Shown here piece by piece: positions 40,704 through 53,619 of a DNA stretch of 64,000 nt; position 1 is the first letter of the stretch; the number at the start of each line of letters is the position of its first letter. The notes under the pieces were generated by a model that made no database searches, had not been told where the DNA came from, and saw nothing but the letters and a program-made list of their open reading frames with translations. This stretch comes from Plasmodium malariae (lineage: Eukaryota > Apicomplexa > Aconoidasida > Haemosporida > Plasmodiidae), in the NCBI RefSeq assembly GCF_900090045.1, contig NC_041778.1:248001-312000 (forward strand), written 5' to 3'. The position numbers were made by a program, and so were the translations under genes.

Positions 40704-40977
40704 CGCTTCCTTTTCATCTTTCCTCTTATTTCACCTGGCCTATTCATGCTAATTTGTTTTTTGTTGTTTTTTTTGTTTTTTTTTTTTCATACATATCTAC
40801 ACCATTTTGAAACAACATAAAAAGTGTTTTTCAAAATAAAATTAAAGTATGTTCAGGTAAAAATTGCACAAAGTGATCATACGTACATATGCTAATACTT
40901 GTGAAGAATTGTATATATATGTCTCCCCATTTTAATAAAATTAAGTGAACTACTGTTTTATCATATTGCTTCCTTTG

Positions 40978-41075
40978 TAGCAGTTTTTCTCTTAGCATTT
41001 TTTCTCTTAGCATTTTTTCTCTTAGCATTTTTTCTCTTAGCATTTTTTCTCTTAGCATTTTTTCTCATAGCATTT
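40978..41075 (+). repeat. 15-bp array CATTTTTTCTCTTAG
   Basis: Six units end about 60 bp before the stop codon of the minus-strand small TM protein gene, that is, in its 3' flank. Confidence 0.9.
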
Positions 41076-41134
41076 TCCCTCTTTGCAGTTTTCTTTCGCT
41101 GCTTCATCCCCCTTTTTCACGTTATTCTCATCCT

Positions 41135-41734
41135 TTAACCGGTATTACTCACTTGATCCATTTCTTTTTCTTTTTCCTTTATGCTCATAATTTTTTTTTT
41201 AGCATTCTCTAACCTTTTTCTCTCTTGTTCGACCCAATCAAAATCATCAGGAGACATTATCCTGACGGTTAAATAAATAGCAAAAACGCACCAACTGCAA
41301 AGTAAAAAACCTGTTATAAAAACTTTAAACTCAGTTGAAAATATAGGATTATTCTTGTGTTTATATTTTTTGAAAGTATTTATATCAATATTTGTTATTT
41401 TAAATTCAGGAATATTGTTGTTCTCTTTTCTTTTGATTTCCAAGAATTTTTTATATTCATCATCCATATCTTTGACACTTGGTCTTTGAGGTGTGTAATA
41501 CTAAAAATAAGTTAGACAAACAGAAACAATTAAATATTGTAAGTGTTGGTACGTGTACAAATGTATATAGTTGAATTCGTATATTAAGCAAAACATAAAA
41601 AAAAAAATTTTGATAATATTATATGCGTTATTTAAAAAATAAAATACATTCGAAATTTTTTTGGAGGATAAACATCGAACTCCTTTAAAAGAAAAAGACG
41701 AAAAATCTTTGATTTTACATAAAGATAAAAGCAT
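41135..41734 (-). CDS. Small single-TM protein with mitochondrial-type leader, two exons
   Basis: Sense exons 41734-41648 and 41500-41135 join in phase 0 to give 150 residues. Exon 1 (MLLSLCKIKDFSSFSFKGVR) is a basic, Ser/Phe-rich presequence lacking acidic residues except one Asp. Exon 2 starts YYTPQRPSVKDMDDEYKKF and carries one membrane helix (KVFITGFLLCSWCVFAIYLTV), then SPDDFDWVEQERKRLENAKK and a charged tail. The architecture of leader, single helix and charged coiled tail is typical of small inner-membrane accessory subunits of respiratory complexes or ATP synthase in apicomplexans. I do not recognise the family, so this role is inference. If exon 1 is wrong, translation could start at the internal Met of exon 2 (MDDEYKKF, 110 residues). 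Confidence 0.72.
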
Positions 41735-42399
41735 TTTGAACTAATTCATACATTTTTTTCTTATTTTATATTATTTTTCTCAAATAATAATTATCCTTTT
41801 TTTATTTTTTTTTTCTCAATTAATAATTATCCTATTTTTTTTTTTCTCCCCCCCGTTTTTCCTGTTATTTTGAATTATCTATATTTCGTTGGGTAATTCT
41901 TTTGGTCGGAAATATTAATAGCACTTTTAAAAGGGGAATTGTGCACATATACATACTAAATGTATGAAATATATATATGTATATGCATACGCGACAAAAA
42001 TAGGTAAATAATAAATAAAAAAAATATAGGAAAAAATAAATATAACAAAAAAATACATAAAACAATAAATAAAAAAAATACATAGAAAAAAAAAGAAAAT
42101 ACATAACAAAATAGTGCGAATAAAATGTAAGTATGAAATATTAAAAAAAAAAAAAAGAAAAATGATTATCAGAAATATATATTTTACTGCTTTCCATATT
42201 TAGCATTCACTTTTTAAGGAAAGTTTTACATTCTCAATATGTTTTACCCAATTAATACAAAAAAAAAAAAAAAAAAAATTAGAACTGTTTTTCCCCAACT
42301 TTCTGTTCCTTTCCGCTGGCCCAGATATCTGTCCCATGTATGCATAAACACATGTACGTAAATATGAGTATGCGTGCTATAATTATGTATAATAAATAA

Positions 42400-42431
<32 letters not shown>

Positions 42432-43652
42432 TATGCATACCTCAAAAATTGGCAATAGTTCGAACTAGTTATGCGTAACCCGAACATACAGAATACAATA
42501 TTTGAAAACGAGTATATACATTGTATGCATATATGCACATTTTACTTCATAAGGCATTCCTCTTTTTTAATTTTAAAAAAACAATTTGGTTAAAATAAAA
42601 TAAAATTATGAAGTTACAGAAATTGGCAAGGAGATAATTTATGAACATGACATTTTTAATGAAATTTATATTTTTTAAAATGTTTTTATTTTTTTCATAT
42701 TTTCTAAATCATTTCAATATTTGCTATTCCTTTCATCGTTTGCTATTTCTTTCATCGTTTGCTATTTCTTTCATCGTTTGCTATTTCTTTCATCGTTTGC
42801 TATTTCTCATCGTTTGCTATTCCTTTCATCGTTTGCTATTCCTTTCATCGTTTGCTAATCATTTTAACGTTTGCTAATCATTTTAACGTTTGCTAATCAT
42901 TTTAACGTTTGCTAATCATTTTAACGTTTGCTAATCATTTTAACGTTTGCTAATCAATTTAACTTTTTTTTTTTATAGGCTTTTTTTTTTTTTTTTAGTT
43001 TTAAAACGTATAAAATATTACCCATCTTTTTTGAAGATGTGCCAAACAACATGTTATATCATCATTTCATAAGTACATTATTTTTTTTTTATCTTACTTT
43101 ATCTGTTGCATCATTTGTTTACGCTTAACCATTTACCACTCTTCCTTCTCTTATTATTATTATTTATTATTATTTTTTTTTTCCTTTTTGTTTTATTTTT
43201 GTTGTATTTCCCCCACCACATTATTTATGTGTTGCAAGACCAATTGCCGAATTAGCACTATATTATGAAAAGCCTTTTTTTTTGCAAAACTGTAATTTGA
43301 TTTTTTTTTTTTTTTTCATCATTTTTGCTTCAATTAATATGTTATAAACAAATTTTTTTACTTTTAATTTACCAACTGAACACAAATTGATTTTCTCCTT
43401 TTCGAAAACGTGGACGAAATAAAAATAGCATAAGGTAGTATAAAAGAAGAAGATAGTGTAAGAGCTGTTTTCACCGTCTCTAAGTATACTTTAGAATACA
43501 AGAAGTAAATTGGTGGATATTCCTTTTCGTTTTTTCTTAACATTAACATATAAACATTTTTTCGTAACATTAACATTAACAGTTGTAACCGTAACCCTGA
43601 TATAACAAATCGTTTGTTTAACCTATCTCGACTGACTATTTCCCCTTTGAAG
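41735..43652. other. Intergenic 1.9 kb, divergent promoter region
   Basis: This lies between the small TM protein and AP-2 sigma. It holds a TA tract (42399-42423), 19-bp arrays (42735-42960) and poly-T blocks. The minus-strand frame over 43364-43774 overlaps AP-2 sigma exon 1 and is a shadow. Confidence 0.62.
42735..42960 (+). repeat. Two adjacent 19-bp arrays
   Basis: First a TTTGCTATTTCTTTCATCG type and then a GCTAATCATTTTAACGTTT type occur. Both share the GTTTGCTA core, so one probably derives from the other. Confidence 0.9.
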
Positions 43653-44044
43653 ATGCTAAATTTTATACTCCTGCAAAATAGGCAGGGAAAGACAAGATTT
43701 TCCAAATGGTCAGCTGAAGAAACAAGAGAAAAAGGAAGAAATGAAACTCGAAATGTGATATAATGGAAGAACACAATTTCTTAACTGCATCGAAGGAGTA
43801 AATACACATTTTTCTTTTTTTTCAATTCCTCTCCCCTTCTTTTTGTAGGTACATTAACTGCAATGAAACCAAGAAAAAGAAAATAGAGAGAGACATAAAT
43901 AAAATTCTAATTAACAGAAGTAGGTCGTACTCAAACATTTTTGTGTACGAGAATTTTAAAGTTGTCTATAGGTTATATGCAGGTAAGAGCGAACATAAAA
44001 AACGGACCACGTTTATGACAATAACCTGCGTGTGCATTCGTGGC

Positions 44045-44084
<40 letters not shown>

Positions 44085-44475
44085 AGAAGTCTTTTTTGTA
44101 AAACTTCAATTAGTGTTTCATCCACCGTGGCAGCTTCCCAAATATGTTTATTTTATTTACGCATTTATCCGCCTATCCGCTTATCCGCCTATCCGCTTAT
44201 CCGCTTATCCGCATATTTGCTTATTTTATTTTTTCGTAGGCCTCTACTTCGTCGTGTGCATAGAAAATGAGAACGAGTTATACATTTTGGAGTTCATCCA
44301 CTTTATGGCACAACTCCTAGACACCTTTTTTACAAACGTTTGTGAGCTCGACTTACTCTTTAATTTTCATTTTTTATACTACTTTTTTGATAACATAATC
44401 CTAGGGGGATATATATACGAAGTAAACAAAAACATTATTCTTGACAAGATAAGCAAAATTAAGAAGCTCATATAA
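43653..44475 (+). CDS. AP2S1: AP-2 complex subunit sigma, three exons
   Basis: Exons 43653-43708, 43849-43982 and 44240-44475 give 141 residues (human sigma-2 has 142). The start MLNFILLQNRQGKTRFSKWY is the hallmark of AP sigma chains. Exon 2 ends YENFKVVYRLYAG, exon 3 continues LYFVVCIENENELYILEFIH and has NVCELDLLFNFHF and FDNIILGGYIYEVNK, matching sigma-2 rather than sigma-1 or sigma-3 wording. The sigma chain forms the small core of the AP-2 clathrin adaptor and helps bind dileucine sorting signals at the plasma membrane. Splits are phase 2 (inside Trp) and phase 1. The middle part (NETKKKKIERDINKILINRS) is more basic than in animals. Confidence 0.95.
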
Positions 44476-45670
44476 AAGAAGGAAAAATAGAACATGGCAC
44501 AGTAGGGTGAAACCTATTAAGAGGAATGGAATAAGAAGAACTATAGAAAAACGATAATATATTTCCATATACTCCCTGTATCCAGAATAAAAAAGATCAT
44601 GTGTGTCCACATATGCAAAATAGTTTCTCGTCGACATAAAAATAGACCCATATATACACATTTAAGTTGCATATTTGTCCGCTTCATTTACATGTTATTT
44701 TAAATGTTCCAACTCAGTTACTCCTTTTTTATTCGTTTCGAAAATTACAATTTTATTTTTCTTATACTTTTTTCGTTATTTGTTTGTTATGTGTAATTTT
44801 GCCCTTTCTCTTTTACTCTCCATTTTTACTCTCCATTTTTTTTTTTTTTTTTTTTTTCCTTATTTTTTGTGTATACCTCTTTTAATTTTTCCATATATAT
44901 TTTTTATTTTTATTTTTATTTTTATTTTTATTTTTTTTTTACCATTTTATGTATTTTACAAAACTTAACCGGTGTCCAACTCATTTTGAAATCTGATTAG
45001 GTCACTTGACCAACACTTATATATATGTAGGGATATACGTATGTATAGACATATGTATGTATAGACATATATATGTGTAGATATATGTATGGGTGTATAT
45101 ATATGTATGTGTATTTACCTGTAAAAAGGATGCACATATGTTGAGTAGAAAAAGCCTGCGCAAAGATCACCTCAACTTAATCACAGCTATTTAAAAAAAA
45201 AAAAAATTTGCAAAAAATGAAATAAACGAAATAAACGCAAAAAGCCCAAAAAATGAAATAAACGAAATAAACGAAATAAACGCAAAAAGCCCAAAAAATG
45301 AAATAAACGAAATAAACGCAAAAAGCCCAAAAAATAGAAAAAACGAAATAAACGCAAAAAGTTCAAAAAATGCAAAATATGCAAAAAATGCAAAATATGC
45401 AAAATATGGAATACATACAAAATTAAAGAAATAAGGGCCATAAATATGCCACTGAATATTTCCTGCAATTTGAACTGTGTATCGAAAATGTCCTAAATTT
45501 TTCCAGGAAGAAACACCGCTGTGGATATAACAAAAGAAAAGAAAGGTTGTTTACGTATATGCACACACATAAACATATGCATATGAATAGAAATGTATAC
45601 TGCACATGAAGCGAAAAGGCAAACAGCAAGCGAGGGAGGCCCTGTTTTATTCAAGTTTATTCTTTTTCTT

Positions 45671-45702
<32 letters not shown>

Positions 45703-46237
45703 TTAAAAACAAGTAAAATTCGCAAAATAGGTAAGTGCATAAAAATACCCCGAGGTACTGTAGAAAAACTCGCAGTTTTTGTCACAGCACGATTGGCGTA
45801 ACTCCATCATATATAATTCGACCTAAGCTATTTTTCTTTCGTTTTTCCATTCATCCTTTTTTCTCTTTTTTTTTCTTTTTTTAATCCCTTCCTCATTCTA
45901 TGTTGCCCATATGATGTTATGGCTCCTGTAAGCGGAAAGCATTTTGACAGGAAGCGCTTTGCCTCACCCCTGTTTACAGCCACCACAGTCAATACAATCA
46001 ACACAGTCAATACAATCAACACAGTCAATACAGGCAACCCAGTTAACACAGTCAACCCAGTTAACACAGTCAACCCAGTTAACACACCCAACCCAGTTAA
46101 CACAGTCAACCCAGTTAACACAGTCAACCCAGTTAACACAGTCAACCCAGTTAACACACCCAACCCAGTTAACACAGTCAACCCAGTTAACACACCCAAC
46201 CCAGTTAACACAGCCAACCCTGTCAACATTTCGCATA
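44476..46237. other. Intergenic 1.8 kb with several arrays
   Basis: The stretch contains a TTTTTA-rich tract (44895-44940), a GAAATAAACG-type array (45215-45420), poly-A (45673-45700) and the 18-bp array directly before the next gene. The minus-strand frames in 45187-45629 and 45828-46293 are repeat shadows. Confidence 0.6.
46015..46225 (+). repeat. 18-bp array ACCCAGTTAACACAGTCA upstream of the 1571-aa gene
   Basis: About eleven units with CACCC variants end 13 bp before the chosen ATG at 46238. It is in frame with that gene (Thr-Gln-Leu/Ser repeats, open back to 45944), so it could be coding, but I favour 5' UTR. Confidence 0.9.
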
Positions 46238-49200
46238 ATGCAAGCCTCTAAGAATCTATTCAAAGTTTTGAAAAGGTTCAAAAACTGCTGCATGCTTGAG
46301 AAACTGGAAGAGATAAAAGAATACGAAGAGAACCTAAAAAAACTGTCGAATCATGAGAAGATTGTACGAATTGATATTAACGGAAAGGAGAAAAAAGCGA
46401 GCAAATATTTTTTTGACAAGAATAAGTACATATACGTGAAAAACAATAGCGACATAAAGGCGTTTGAAACGAAGGGTAGGGAGGGAAAAAAAAAAAAGGG
46501 GGCAATAGCTGCAGAACCGGGAGTAGTAACAGGAGCAGCAGTTCGCGAAGGGGTAATCAGTGAGATGGGTACCGTTTCTGCAAAGAAGGACGAAGACTAT
46601 GTTATCGTGGACACTCTGAGGAGGAGAAGTAATTTTAGGAAGAATGAAAATTTCGAAAGGTCGTTAAAGAGACTTAAAGATACGTACAATTTATCAGAGG
46701 AGGAGATCATATATATGAAATTTATTTATAAAATAAAGATAAAAAATATATATTCCCTTATAAATAATTTAAGAAAGAATATCTATGTTGACAAAAAAAA
46801 AAAAGAAGTACTGCTAAATTGTATATATAAATATTTAAGTTACAACTGTTACACTATGTCAAGAAATGAGATTCTCTTTTTTTTTTATATTTTCCCACAA
46901 TATATGAAATACTCTAATAAAATAATGCACTATTTAACTAGTCTGTTAAATAAGGATCAGCTAAAAATAGAGGAGTGTATTAATTTAATTACAGAAACAA
47001 ATTTGTTGTATATAAATTATTGTATTAAGGATGTATATATAAGCTACTTAAATAGGTGTATTCATAATATTGATATAATTCATATCTTGATTCTTTTATC
47101 AAAGGGATCATATATATTTACAACATGGATAGACAACAGATCATCAATAAGTGACCTTAGTATCACTTTCAGAGATAACTTATATCATATGATAGAAAAA
47201 AAAAAAAGTTGCCTGAACAGGGAATTAAAAAATGCATATTTACAGTTTAATGCCTACCTTGTTAATAATATGAACACTTTTTTGAATATCTTTTTCAATG
47301 ATCTCTACATTCTCTTGTACAGAAAAATTATTCTAGAAAATTTGAATCGAGAAGAACTAGACTATGAATACTTTCACAATGTGAAGACATTAACTAGTCA
47401 TAATTCTACCATACGTCATATTAACCTCTTTTTACAAAACAGTGATTATTATTCTTTTGCAAGCAAAAAACAAAATGTTAAAATTAAGGTCTTTCCTTCA
47501 TTCATAGATGAACCAAGTGGAATAGATAAAGACTCGAAAGGTGATATCGTAAATATTTTACCCGAATATTTTGCCTGCACGAACAATGCAAATATTAATT
47601 GTGAAGCCTCATCAGGAAAGACTGAGGATACAAACGGTACTGATCGACATTGCACTAAATCAAGTATCACTACCGTACGTACTCCAAACAGGCGCTCAAA
47701 CAATGTGTACATGTCGAATAAAAACAATTATTCCGAACAGCAAGAAGAAGAATTAATGGTAGATAACCATAGCATTCACGAGATGCAGGATTGTCTACTT
47801 AGTCAGTCGAAGAAGAAGAGGCCCCTGTATGATGCTGTTGACACACCTTCGTACCAAGCAGTTGACACAAGATATGATAGTTACATGACTAATAGGAAGG
47901 GAAAACCAATCATGAATAGTCCAGAAGCTACAGCTTCACTACAACATTACACTCATCACATAAGACAACAAATTTTCCAATTTACATATCCCTCTGATAG
48001 AATCAAAGAAACGCGATATAACGAATTAAGAGAAAAATATAAAATAGCTACGAAAGTAACAGATAAGAATGTAAAGGTATTACTAAATTTTTTAAGGATT
48101 TCTTTTAATTCTAAAAGTTTACATTTTAATGAAATTTTTTCTAAAAATAGCTTATCACAAATTGCTTCAGATATGAAGAGATATGCTGCTAAGTTGAGAA
48201 AAGATGAAATAGGAAAAAATTATAAAAATTTATTTTTCCGTTTAGCTGACTGTTGGGATGGTCTCAAGGGGAATAGACCAGAATGGACATCCACTCATGA
48301 AAATGATGTATACTTACTAGAAAGTAGAGACAGAAACTTAGTAAATGCAAATAATCTACCACTTGATATGGTAGCATGTACTAACTTGTCACATGTAATT
48401 ACAGAAAGAGTTGAAGAAAAGCTAGTGGATAGTGTTAGTATTAATAGTACACACACCTCTCCCACTCCTTCTTGCCGTACACGCTGTTCGACACCCCCAC
48501 CAGATGGTGTAAAAAGGGAATACAACTATGAGGAAAAAAGGGGACTACTCTTCCATTCGGTTAATACGGATGATCGATCAATGATACGTTGTTATGAAGT
48601 GGATGAGGAAAAGGAAAAAGAAAGAACTCCTTTACAAAAAAGGCAAAATATTCTTCTTCAGACAAAAGAGAAGACAGCTGTCCAAAATAACTCTATTGTA
48701 AACCTAGTCAACCATATTTATTTTAGCTCTATTAATGGCAAGAAATTTTATTCCTTATCTGAAATAAATATGATTTCGAAACTGCTTCTCTACCTGTGCA
48801 GCTCTTTTCTGTCTCACTATTACGCATATGAATATAAGCATGAACATGCACATCAATATCAGCATCAACATCAGCATCAACATCAGCATCAACATCAGCA
48901 TCAACATCAGCATCAACATCAGCATCAACATCAGCATCAACATCAGCATCAACATCAGCATCAACGTGAATATGCCCAACGAGATGGCAAATGTGTGGAT
49001 GTTATCTCATATGAGCTACTATATTGTCGCTTCGAAAAACTGTTTTACGAAATGTTTACTTACGTTTTGAAAAACATGTACATTATAAATGTCTCCAATT
49101 ACTTCTACATCTTTGCTGCTTTCTCCATATTTGCTAATAAAATTACACCAAAAATTATGAACAAGCAAGGTGGGGACAAAAAAAAAAATGAACAAAATTA

Positions 49201-50953
49201 TCATTACCATAAAATAGCTAATTTGTTATACATTATACACACAGTTAGAATGCATCAGCTTAATCAAGTAAAAAGTTTACTCAATGATGAAGATAATAGA
49301 AGGTACCTTCGGTTTCTTCAGCATAGTGATAATAAGTTGGATTGGGACAATGACAATGATGAGGTGCTAAAAAAAAAAAAAAAAAAAAATATACTAAGAA
49401 ACGATTTCGATTATCCCGTGCTTCATGAAACGATTCTGAACAAATTCAAATTAGACAACATGCACATTAGCAGAAAAGATAAAAAGCAGCTGGAAGAATA
49501 TTCGGACTGCCATCTAAGTAGTGGGATTACTTCGAACGAGTTAAACGTACGTGATACAAGACAAGGGTCTGTAGAATACTGCGGTTTTACTAATGGAAAA
49601 GGATTCTACAGTGGTAATGATAACGACACTAACAATAGGAGGGAGGATTACCTTTCCCAACTGCTTAGCCCAACACTAATAAACAGCTATAACTTTCTTC
49701 TAATGTTTTTAAACAACTATTTGGACTGTGCTACTTTTCATATGACAAAGTTTCTAGTTAGCATATACTACTTAAACATAAATGTCCCATCGAGTTTGAG
49801 CTGCTTATATCACCTCGAGTCGAGACTGCACACAAATCATCAAAAATTTATGAACAAACATTTTTATTGTGCAATTAGCGCGTCCATTGGAAGGGAAACG
49901 TTATTAGGTTTAGGTAAATCCTACATGAGGAAAATTATAAAATTGCAGAGAGAACATCTTGACATTAATCGCATTCCTAACAGAAGCATTAACATCAATC
50001 ATAACAACGGTATTAACCGCAATAATAATCCCAATTTTGTATACAGTGATATACTGAACACCCTTCCATTCAGCTGCAATTATAACGTTTATGATAATAT
50101 AGAAGACATATTTAAAAAAAAAAAAAATTTATTTTCTCTTGAAAATACGCTAAACTTTATTTTGATCTACAGTCTTAACAAATTTTATTATTCTACTATT
50201 TATTACGATATGTCCAAATATTTATCCAAATTTGACTTAACACATGTAAGCGATAATGTGAAGATGTTGCTGTTTTTTCTTTTTTTTCAGTGCATACATG
50301 TGTACAAGCCCTTTTACTTTTTACTCCTATATGATATCCTTACAAAATGGAAAAAAAATTTGGGAAAAATGAACCTCTACATTTTATGTAGCTTAATTTT
50401 AATATTAATTAAAGAGAGCAAAATAAAAATGAAGAGTGTTATTTATAAAAAAAGAAAATTTGGAAAAATCGCTTGGAATTTTTTTTTCCCACTTGATATA
50501 TTTATTCATAAAAATATTATGAACAATGCAGAAAAAAAAGTTAGAAGATTAGAGAAAAATATATTGTCAAAAAAGGCAGACATTAAAGGAGATACATGTA
50601 TAAAGGAACAAATAAATACTGCACACATAACACCTTTCCTTTTTACAATAAATCAATTTAAAAATCATTTTAAAAATATAATACCACAAATAGTTGAGCA
50701 GTACAAACATTATTATAAGAATGGGAAATCTGCTGAACAGGAATATGAAAACACGAATGTGAAGGAAGAAGAGGCTTCCCCCCACAACTCTTCTTTCTTT
50801 TTTTATTTTGATAATACAATTGAGTCGGAGGTATTTAAAACTTGCTTAAATTTTTTGTCATACGAGTATGTAACTGCACATTTTCTACTACCTAAGAAAT
50901 CCTTGTATTATGACATACTGTTACATTTGAAAAACAGCAAAGTTCGGCTTTAA
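46238..50953 (+). CDS. 1571-residue protein of unknown function with Gln-His repeat
   Basis: This is a single exon. The start is placed at [20 protein letters not shown] because sequence upstream (to 45944) is a Thr-Gln tandem repeat; an N-terminal extension of 98 residues is possible. Residues after about 140 form long helical stretches rich in Leu/Ile/Tyr/Asn (for example [20 protein letters not shown] and [20 protein letters not shown]). This is reminiscent of alpha-solenoid organellar RNA proteins, but I see no RAP or PPR motif, so this is speculation. Low-complexity inserts include polar Ser/Thr/Asn segments (about residues 430-560), a Gln-His tract (48855-48963) and poly-Lys runs. The helical C-terminus contains [20 protein letters not shown]. 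No membrane topology is clear. I do not recognise the family. Confidence 0.8.
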   Translation: MQASKNLFKVLKRFKNCCMLEKLEEIKEYEENLKKLSNHEKIVRIDINGKEKKASKYFFDKNKYIYVKNNSDIKAFETKGREGKKKKGAIAAEPGVVTGAAVREGVISEMGTVSAKKDEDYVIVDTLRRRSNFRKNENFERSLKRLKDTYNLSEEEIIYMKFIYKIKIKNIYSLINNLRKNIYVDKKKKEVLLNCIYKYLSYNCYTMSRNEILFFFYIFPQYMKYSNKIMHYLTSLLNKDQLKIEECINLITETNLLYINYCIKDVYISYLNRCIHNIDIIHILILLSKGSYIFTTWIDNRSSISDLSITFRDNLYHMIEKKKSCLNRELKNAYLQFNAYLVNNMNTFLNIFFNDLYILLYRKIILENLNREELDYEYFHNVKTLTSHNSTIRHINLFLQNSDYYSFASKKQNVKIKVFPSFIDEPSGIDKDSKGDIVNILPEYFACTNNANINCEASSGKTEDTNGTDRHCTKSSITTVRTPNRRSNNVYMSNKNNYSEQQEEELMVDNHSIHEMQDCLLSQSKKKRPLYDAVDTPSYQAVDTRYDSYMTNRKGKPIMNSPEATASLQHYTHHIRQQIFQFTYPSDRIKETRYNELREKYKIATKVTDKNVKVLLNFLRISFNSKSLHFNEIFSKNSLSQIASDMKRYAAKLRKDEIGKNYKNLFFRLADCWDGLKGNRPEWTSTHENDVYLLESRDRNLVNANNLPLDMVACTNLSHVITERVEEKLVDSVSINSTHTSPTPSCRTRCSTPPPDGVKREYNYEEKRGLLFHSVNTDDRSMIRCYEVDEEKEKERTPLQKRQNILLQTKEKTAVQNNSIVNLVNHIYFSSINGKKFYSLSEINMISKLLLYLCSSFLSHYYAYEYKHEHAHQYQHQHQHQHQHQHQHQHQHQHQHQHQHQHQHQHQHQREYAQRDGKCVDVISYELLYCRFEKLFYEMFTYVLKNMYIINVSNYFYIFAAFSIFANKITPKIMNKQGGDKKKNEQNYHYHKIANLLYIIHTVRMHQLNQVKSLLNDEDNRRYLRFLQHSDNKLDWDNDNDEVLKKKKKKNILRNDFDYPVLHETILNKFKLDNMHISRKDKKQLEEYSDCHLSSGITSNELNVRDTRQGSVEYCGFTNGKGFYSGNDNDTNNRREDYLSQLLSPTLINSYNFLLMFLNNYLDCATFHMTKFLVSIYYLNINVPSSLSCLYHLESRLHTNHQKFMNKHFYCAISASIGRETLLGLGKSYMRKIIKLQREHLDINRIPNRSININHNNGINRNNNPNFVYSDILNTLPFSCNYNVYDNIEDIFKKKKNLFSLENTLNFILIYSLNKFYYSTIYYDMSKYLSKFDLTHVSDNVKMLLFFLFFQCIHVYKPFYFLLLYDILTKWKKNLGKMNLYILCSLILILIKESKIKMKSVIYKKRKFGKIAWNFFFPLDIFIHKNIMNNAEKKVRRLEKNILSKKADIKGDTCIKEQINTAHITPFLFTINQFKNHFKNIIPQIVEQYKHYYKNGKSAEQEYENTNVKEEEASPHNSSFFFYFDNTIESEVFKTCLNFLSYEYVTAHFLLPKKSLYYDILLHLKNSKVRL
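48855..48963 (+). repeat. CATCAGCATCAA repeat coding alternating His-Gln
   Basis: Nine 12-bp units encode about 18 His-Gln dipeptides. His-Gln alternation is unusual and could bind divalent metals. The opposite strand reads Met-Leu repeats, a shadow. Confidence 0.94.
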
Positions 50954-51951
50954 GTCTGACGCGCCTTTGCACAACAAGGTGCTGTGCATTGAGAATAAAA
51001 AATATTAAGTTAAATTAATTGAAGTGTACTGAAGTGTATTGAAGTGTATTGAAGTGTACTGAAGTGTATTGAAGTGTACTGAAGTGTATTGAAGTGTATT
51101 GAAGTGTACTGAAGTGTATTGAAATATAATGAAATATAATGAAATGAACTGAAATATAATGAAATATAATGAAATATAATGAAATGAACTGAAATATAAT
51201 GAAATATAATGAAATATAATGAAATGAATTGAAATGAATTGAAATAAATGAAAATAAATTAAAAGGAAATGTAATAAAAGATAGTAGTAAAATATAGTAA
51301 AACATGATATAGGTGTACGTATCTGTTTTTGTTATAGCTTGTAGTTTTAGGGGGACTCGTATTTTTTCGTGTACATACACCGTGTAAACATATACTCACC
51401 CCTGCACATACATTCTCACATATACACATACGTACATGAGTACGGGCGCACCTATGGTACCTTTATGGGTTTTATGCTATAACAACATTTTAATGAAATG
51501 GAAAAAATGCAAAGTACAAAATGAACTTCCGCTTCGTGTACACACATTCCACATACATGGAACAGTATCCAATGCGCGCACATTAGCAAATTTTTCAACA
51601 TTCGAAAAAAAAGGAATAATATTAGGAAACAAAACAAATATATATATATATATACACGTACGTACATACGTAATACGTACATACATAATACGTACATACA
51701 TATATGTCTCTTTTCGCTTTGGGACAATATTCATTTTTTGTAGAACAACTTCATTGATATATTTCCGCAATTGTTGTAAACTTATTTTCTCTCTTTCTCT
51801 GCTCAATAATATGCCAAAAATGTAAGTGAACTTCCTGACCTGTTCATAAAATAGGCTACTATATGAGCGACCTTCCTAACCTGTTCTTAAATTTGACTGC
51901 CACTTTCACGGATTGCAGAAGCGCTTCTACTCGACGCTCAAGCCACTCTCA
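50954..51951. other. Intergenic 1.0 kb between convergent genes
   Basis: The stretch holds a 10-bp array (51020-51245) and AT-rich sequence with a GTACATACGTA-rich patch at 51655-51700. No gene is supported. Confidence 0.62.
51020..51245 (+). repeat. 10-bp array GAAGTGTATT then GAAATATAAT
   Basis: About 22 units of exactly 10 bp occur, the first dozen of type GAAGTGTAYT and the rest GAAATATAAT/GAAATGAACT. The period is close to the DNA helical repeat. Confidence 0.92.
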
Positions 51952-53598
51952 TCATTCAGCGTTGAATATCTCGAGGAACCTCTGAATGCTCTCCTTTATC
52001 TGATCCTCCACCTCTGACAAATCACAGTTGGCCTGTATTTTCTTCAAAACATCTGCATAGTTATTATCTAAATATTCGAAATATTGCTTTTCGAAATTTT
52101 GTACTTTATGAATACTTAAATTGGCAAGATAATCTTTTGTAGCAGCATAAATTAAGCAAATTTGATAGCTGATGTTGACAGGTGAATACTGTTTTTGCTT
52201 TAATATTTCAGTAAGAATCTTTCCTTTTTCTATTAATTTTTTTGTAGATGTATCTAAATCTGAACCAAATTGAGAAAAAGCAACGATTTCTCTATATTGA
52301 GCTAATTCCAATTTCATAGATGAAGCTAGCTTTTTCATACATTTATATTGTGCACTACTTCCAATTCTAGAAACACTAAGACCAACATTTATGGCTGGTA
52401 TAATACCCTTATAGAATAATTCACTTTCTAAAAATATTTGTCCATCAGTGATAGATATAACATTTGTTGGTATATATGCAGATACGTCATTATTCAATGT
52501 CTCAATAATTGGTAGAGCTGTTAAACTACCTCCTTTCAAATTATCATTTAGTTTTGAAGATCTTTCTAACAATTTGGAATGAATATAAAATATATCACCT
52601 GGATATGCTTCTCTACCAGGTGGTCTTCTTAAAAGTAATGATAACTGTCTATATGCAACAGCTTGTTTACTTAAATCGTCAAATATGATTAATGCATGTT
52701 TTCCATTATCTCTAAAGAATTCAGCCATAGCACAACCAGTGTAAGGGGCTAAAAATTGTAGAGGAGATGCATCAGATGCACTTGAATTAACTATTATAGT
52801 ATATTTCATTGCATCATACTTTTTTAATAGATTTACTAATTTTGCTATATTACTTTTTTTTTGTCCTATAGCTACATATACACAATATACTTTTTCCTTA
52901 TCATCTACTTGTTCATTTATATTTTTCTGATGTATAATTGCATCTACAGCTATAGCAGTTTTTCCTGTTTGTCTATCTCCTATAATTAATTCTCTTTGTC
53001 CTCTTCCAATAGGTACTAGACTATCAATACATTTTATACCTGTAATAACAGATTCATTAACACTTTTTCTAGCTATAATACCTGGTGCTTTTATTTCTAT
53101 CTTTTTTCTTTCTTTAGTTTCTATTTTTTTACCTCCATCTATTTCATTACCCAAAGCATCCACTACTCTTCCTAATAATTCATATCCTACATTCACATCA
53201 ATAATACGATTTGTCCTTTTTATTATATCACCCTCTTTTATATTCCTATCATTACCAAATATTACAATACCAACATTATCATATTCCAAGTTCGTTGCCA
53301 TACCATATGTCACATTCCCTTTCTCTTCTTCATTGTGTATTTCAACCAATTCGGATGATTTAACATTGTTTAATCCAAATGCTCTACATATTCCATCACC
53401 TACACTTAACACATATCCCACTTCATTAGCTGATGTTTTAAAATCAAAATTTTCAAATTTCTTTTCCAGTACCTTTGAAATTTCAACTGGACTTATTTTA
53501 GTTGAGTACTTGGGGTGCGCTCCACCATACCATATCCTTTTTTTATTTTTCGCTGTCTTCCCTAGGCTTCTGCTCAGCTGTTTGCCTATTTGGAGCAT
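51952..53598 (-). CDS. Mitochondrial ATP synthase F1 subunit alpha
   Basis: This single-exon gene encodes 548 residues. The start [20 protein letters not shown] is a basic, acid-free presequence followed by the conserved alpha N-terminus and beta-barrel ([18 protein letters not shown]). The nucleotide-binding domain has the P-loop GDRQTGKT (207-214), preceded by the [17 protein letters not shown] signature, and later the alpha signature region [17 protein letters not shown] with the arginine expected to reach the beta catalytic site. The C-terminal helical domain is complete. The subunit forms the non-catalytic part of the F1 hexamer in the mitochondrial matrix. The frame stays open 83 codons upstream through a tandem repeat to an ATG at 53847, which I regard as 5' UTR because the leader at 53598 fits family length and targeting. 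Confidence 0.96.
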   Translation of the reverse strand: MLQIGKQLSRSLGKTAKNKKRIWYGGAHPKYSTKISPVEISKVLEKKFENFDFKTSANEVGYVLSVGDGICRAFGLNNVKSSELVEIHNEEEKGNVTYGMATNLEYDNVGIVIFGNDRNIKEGDIIKRTNRIIDVNVGYELLGRVVDALGNEIDGGKKIETKERKKIEIKAPGIIARKSVNESVITGIKCIDSLVPIGRGQRELIIGDRQTGKTAIAVDAIIHQKNINEQVDDKEKVYCVYVAIGQKKSNIAKLVNLLKKYDAMKYTIIVNSSASDASPLQFLAPYTGCAMAEFFRDNGKHALIIFDDLSKQAVAYRQLSLLLRRPPGREAYPGDIFYIHSKLLERSSKLNDNLKGGSLTALPIIETLNNDVSAYIPTNVISITDGQIFLESELFYKGIIPAINVGLSVSRIGSSAQYKCMKKLASSMKLELAQYREIVAFSQFGSDLDTSTKKLIEKGKILTEILKQKQYSPVNISYQICLIYAATKDYLANLSIHKVQNFEKQYFEYLDNNYADVLKKIQANCDLSEVEDQIKESIQRFLEIFNAE

Positions 53599-53619
53599 TA
53601 TGTCGTATGGGTATATACG

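Noticed and set aside
43364..43774. 136-residue minus-strand frame
   Set aside because: It overlaps AP-2 sigma exon 1, whose plus-strand sequence is unmistakable.
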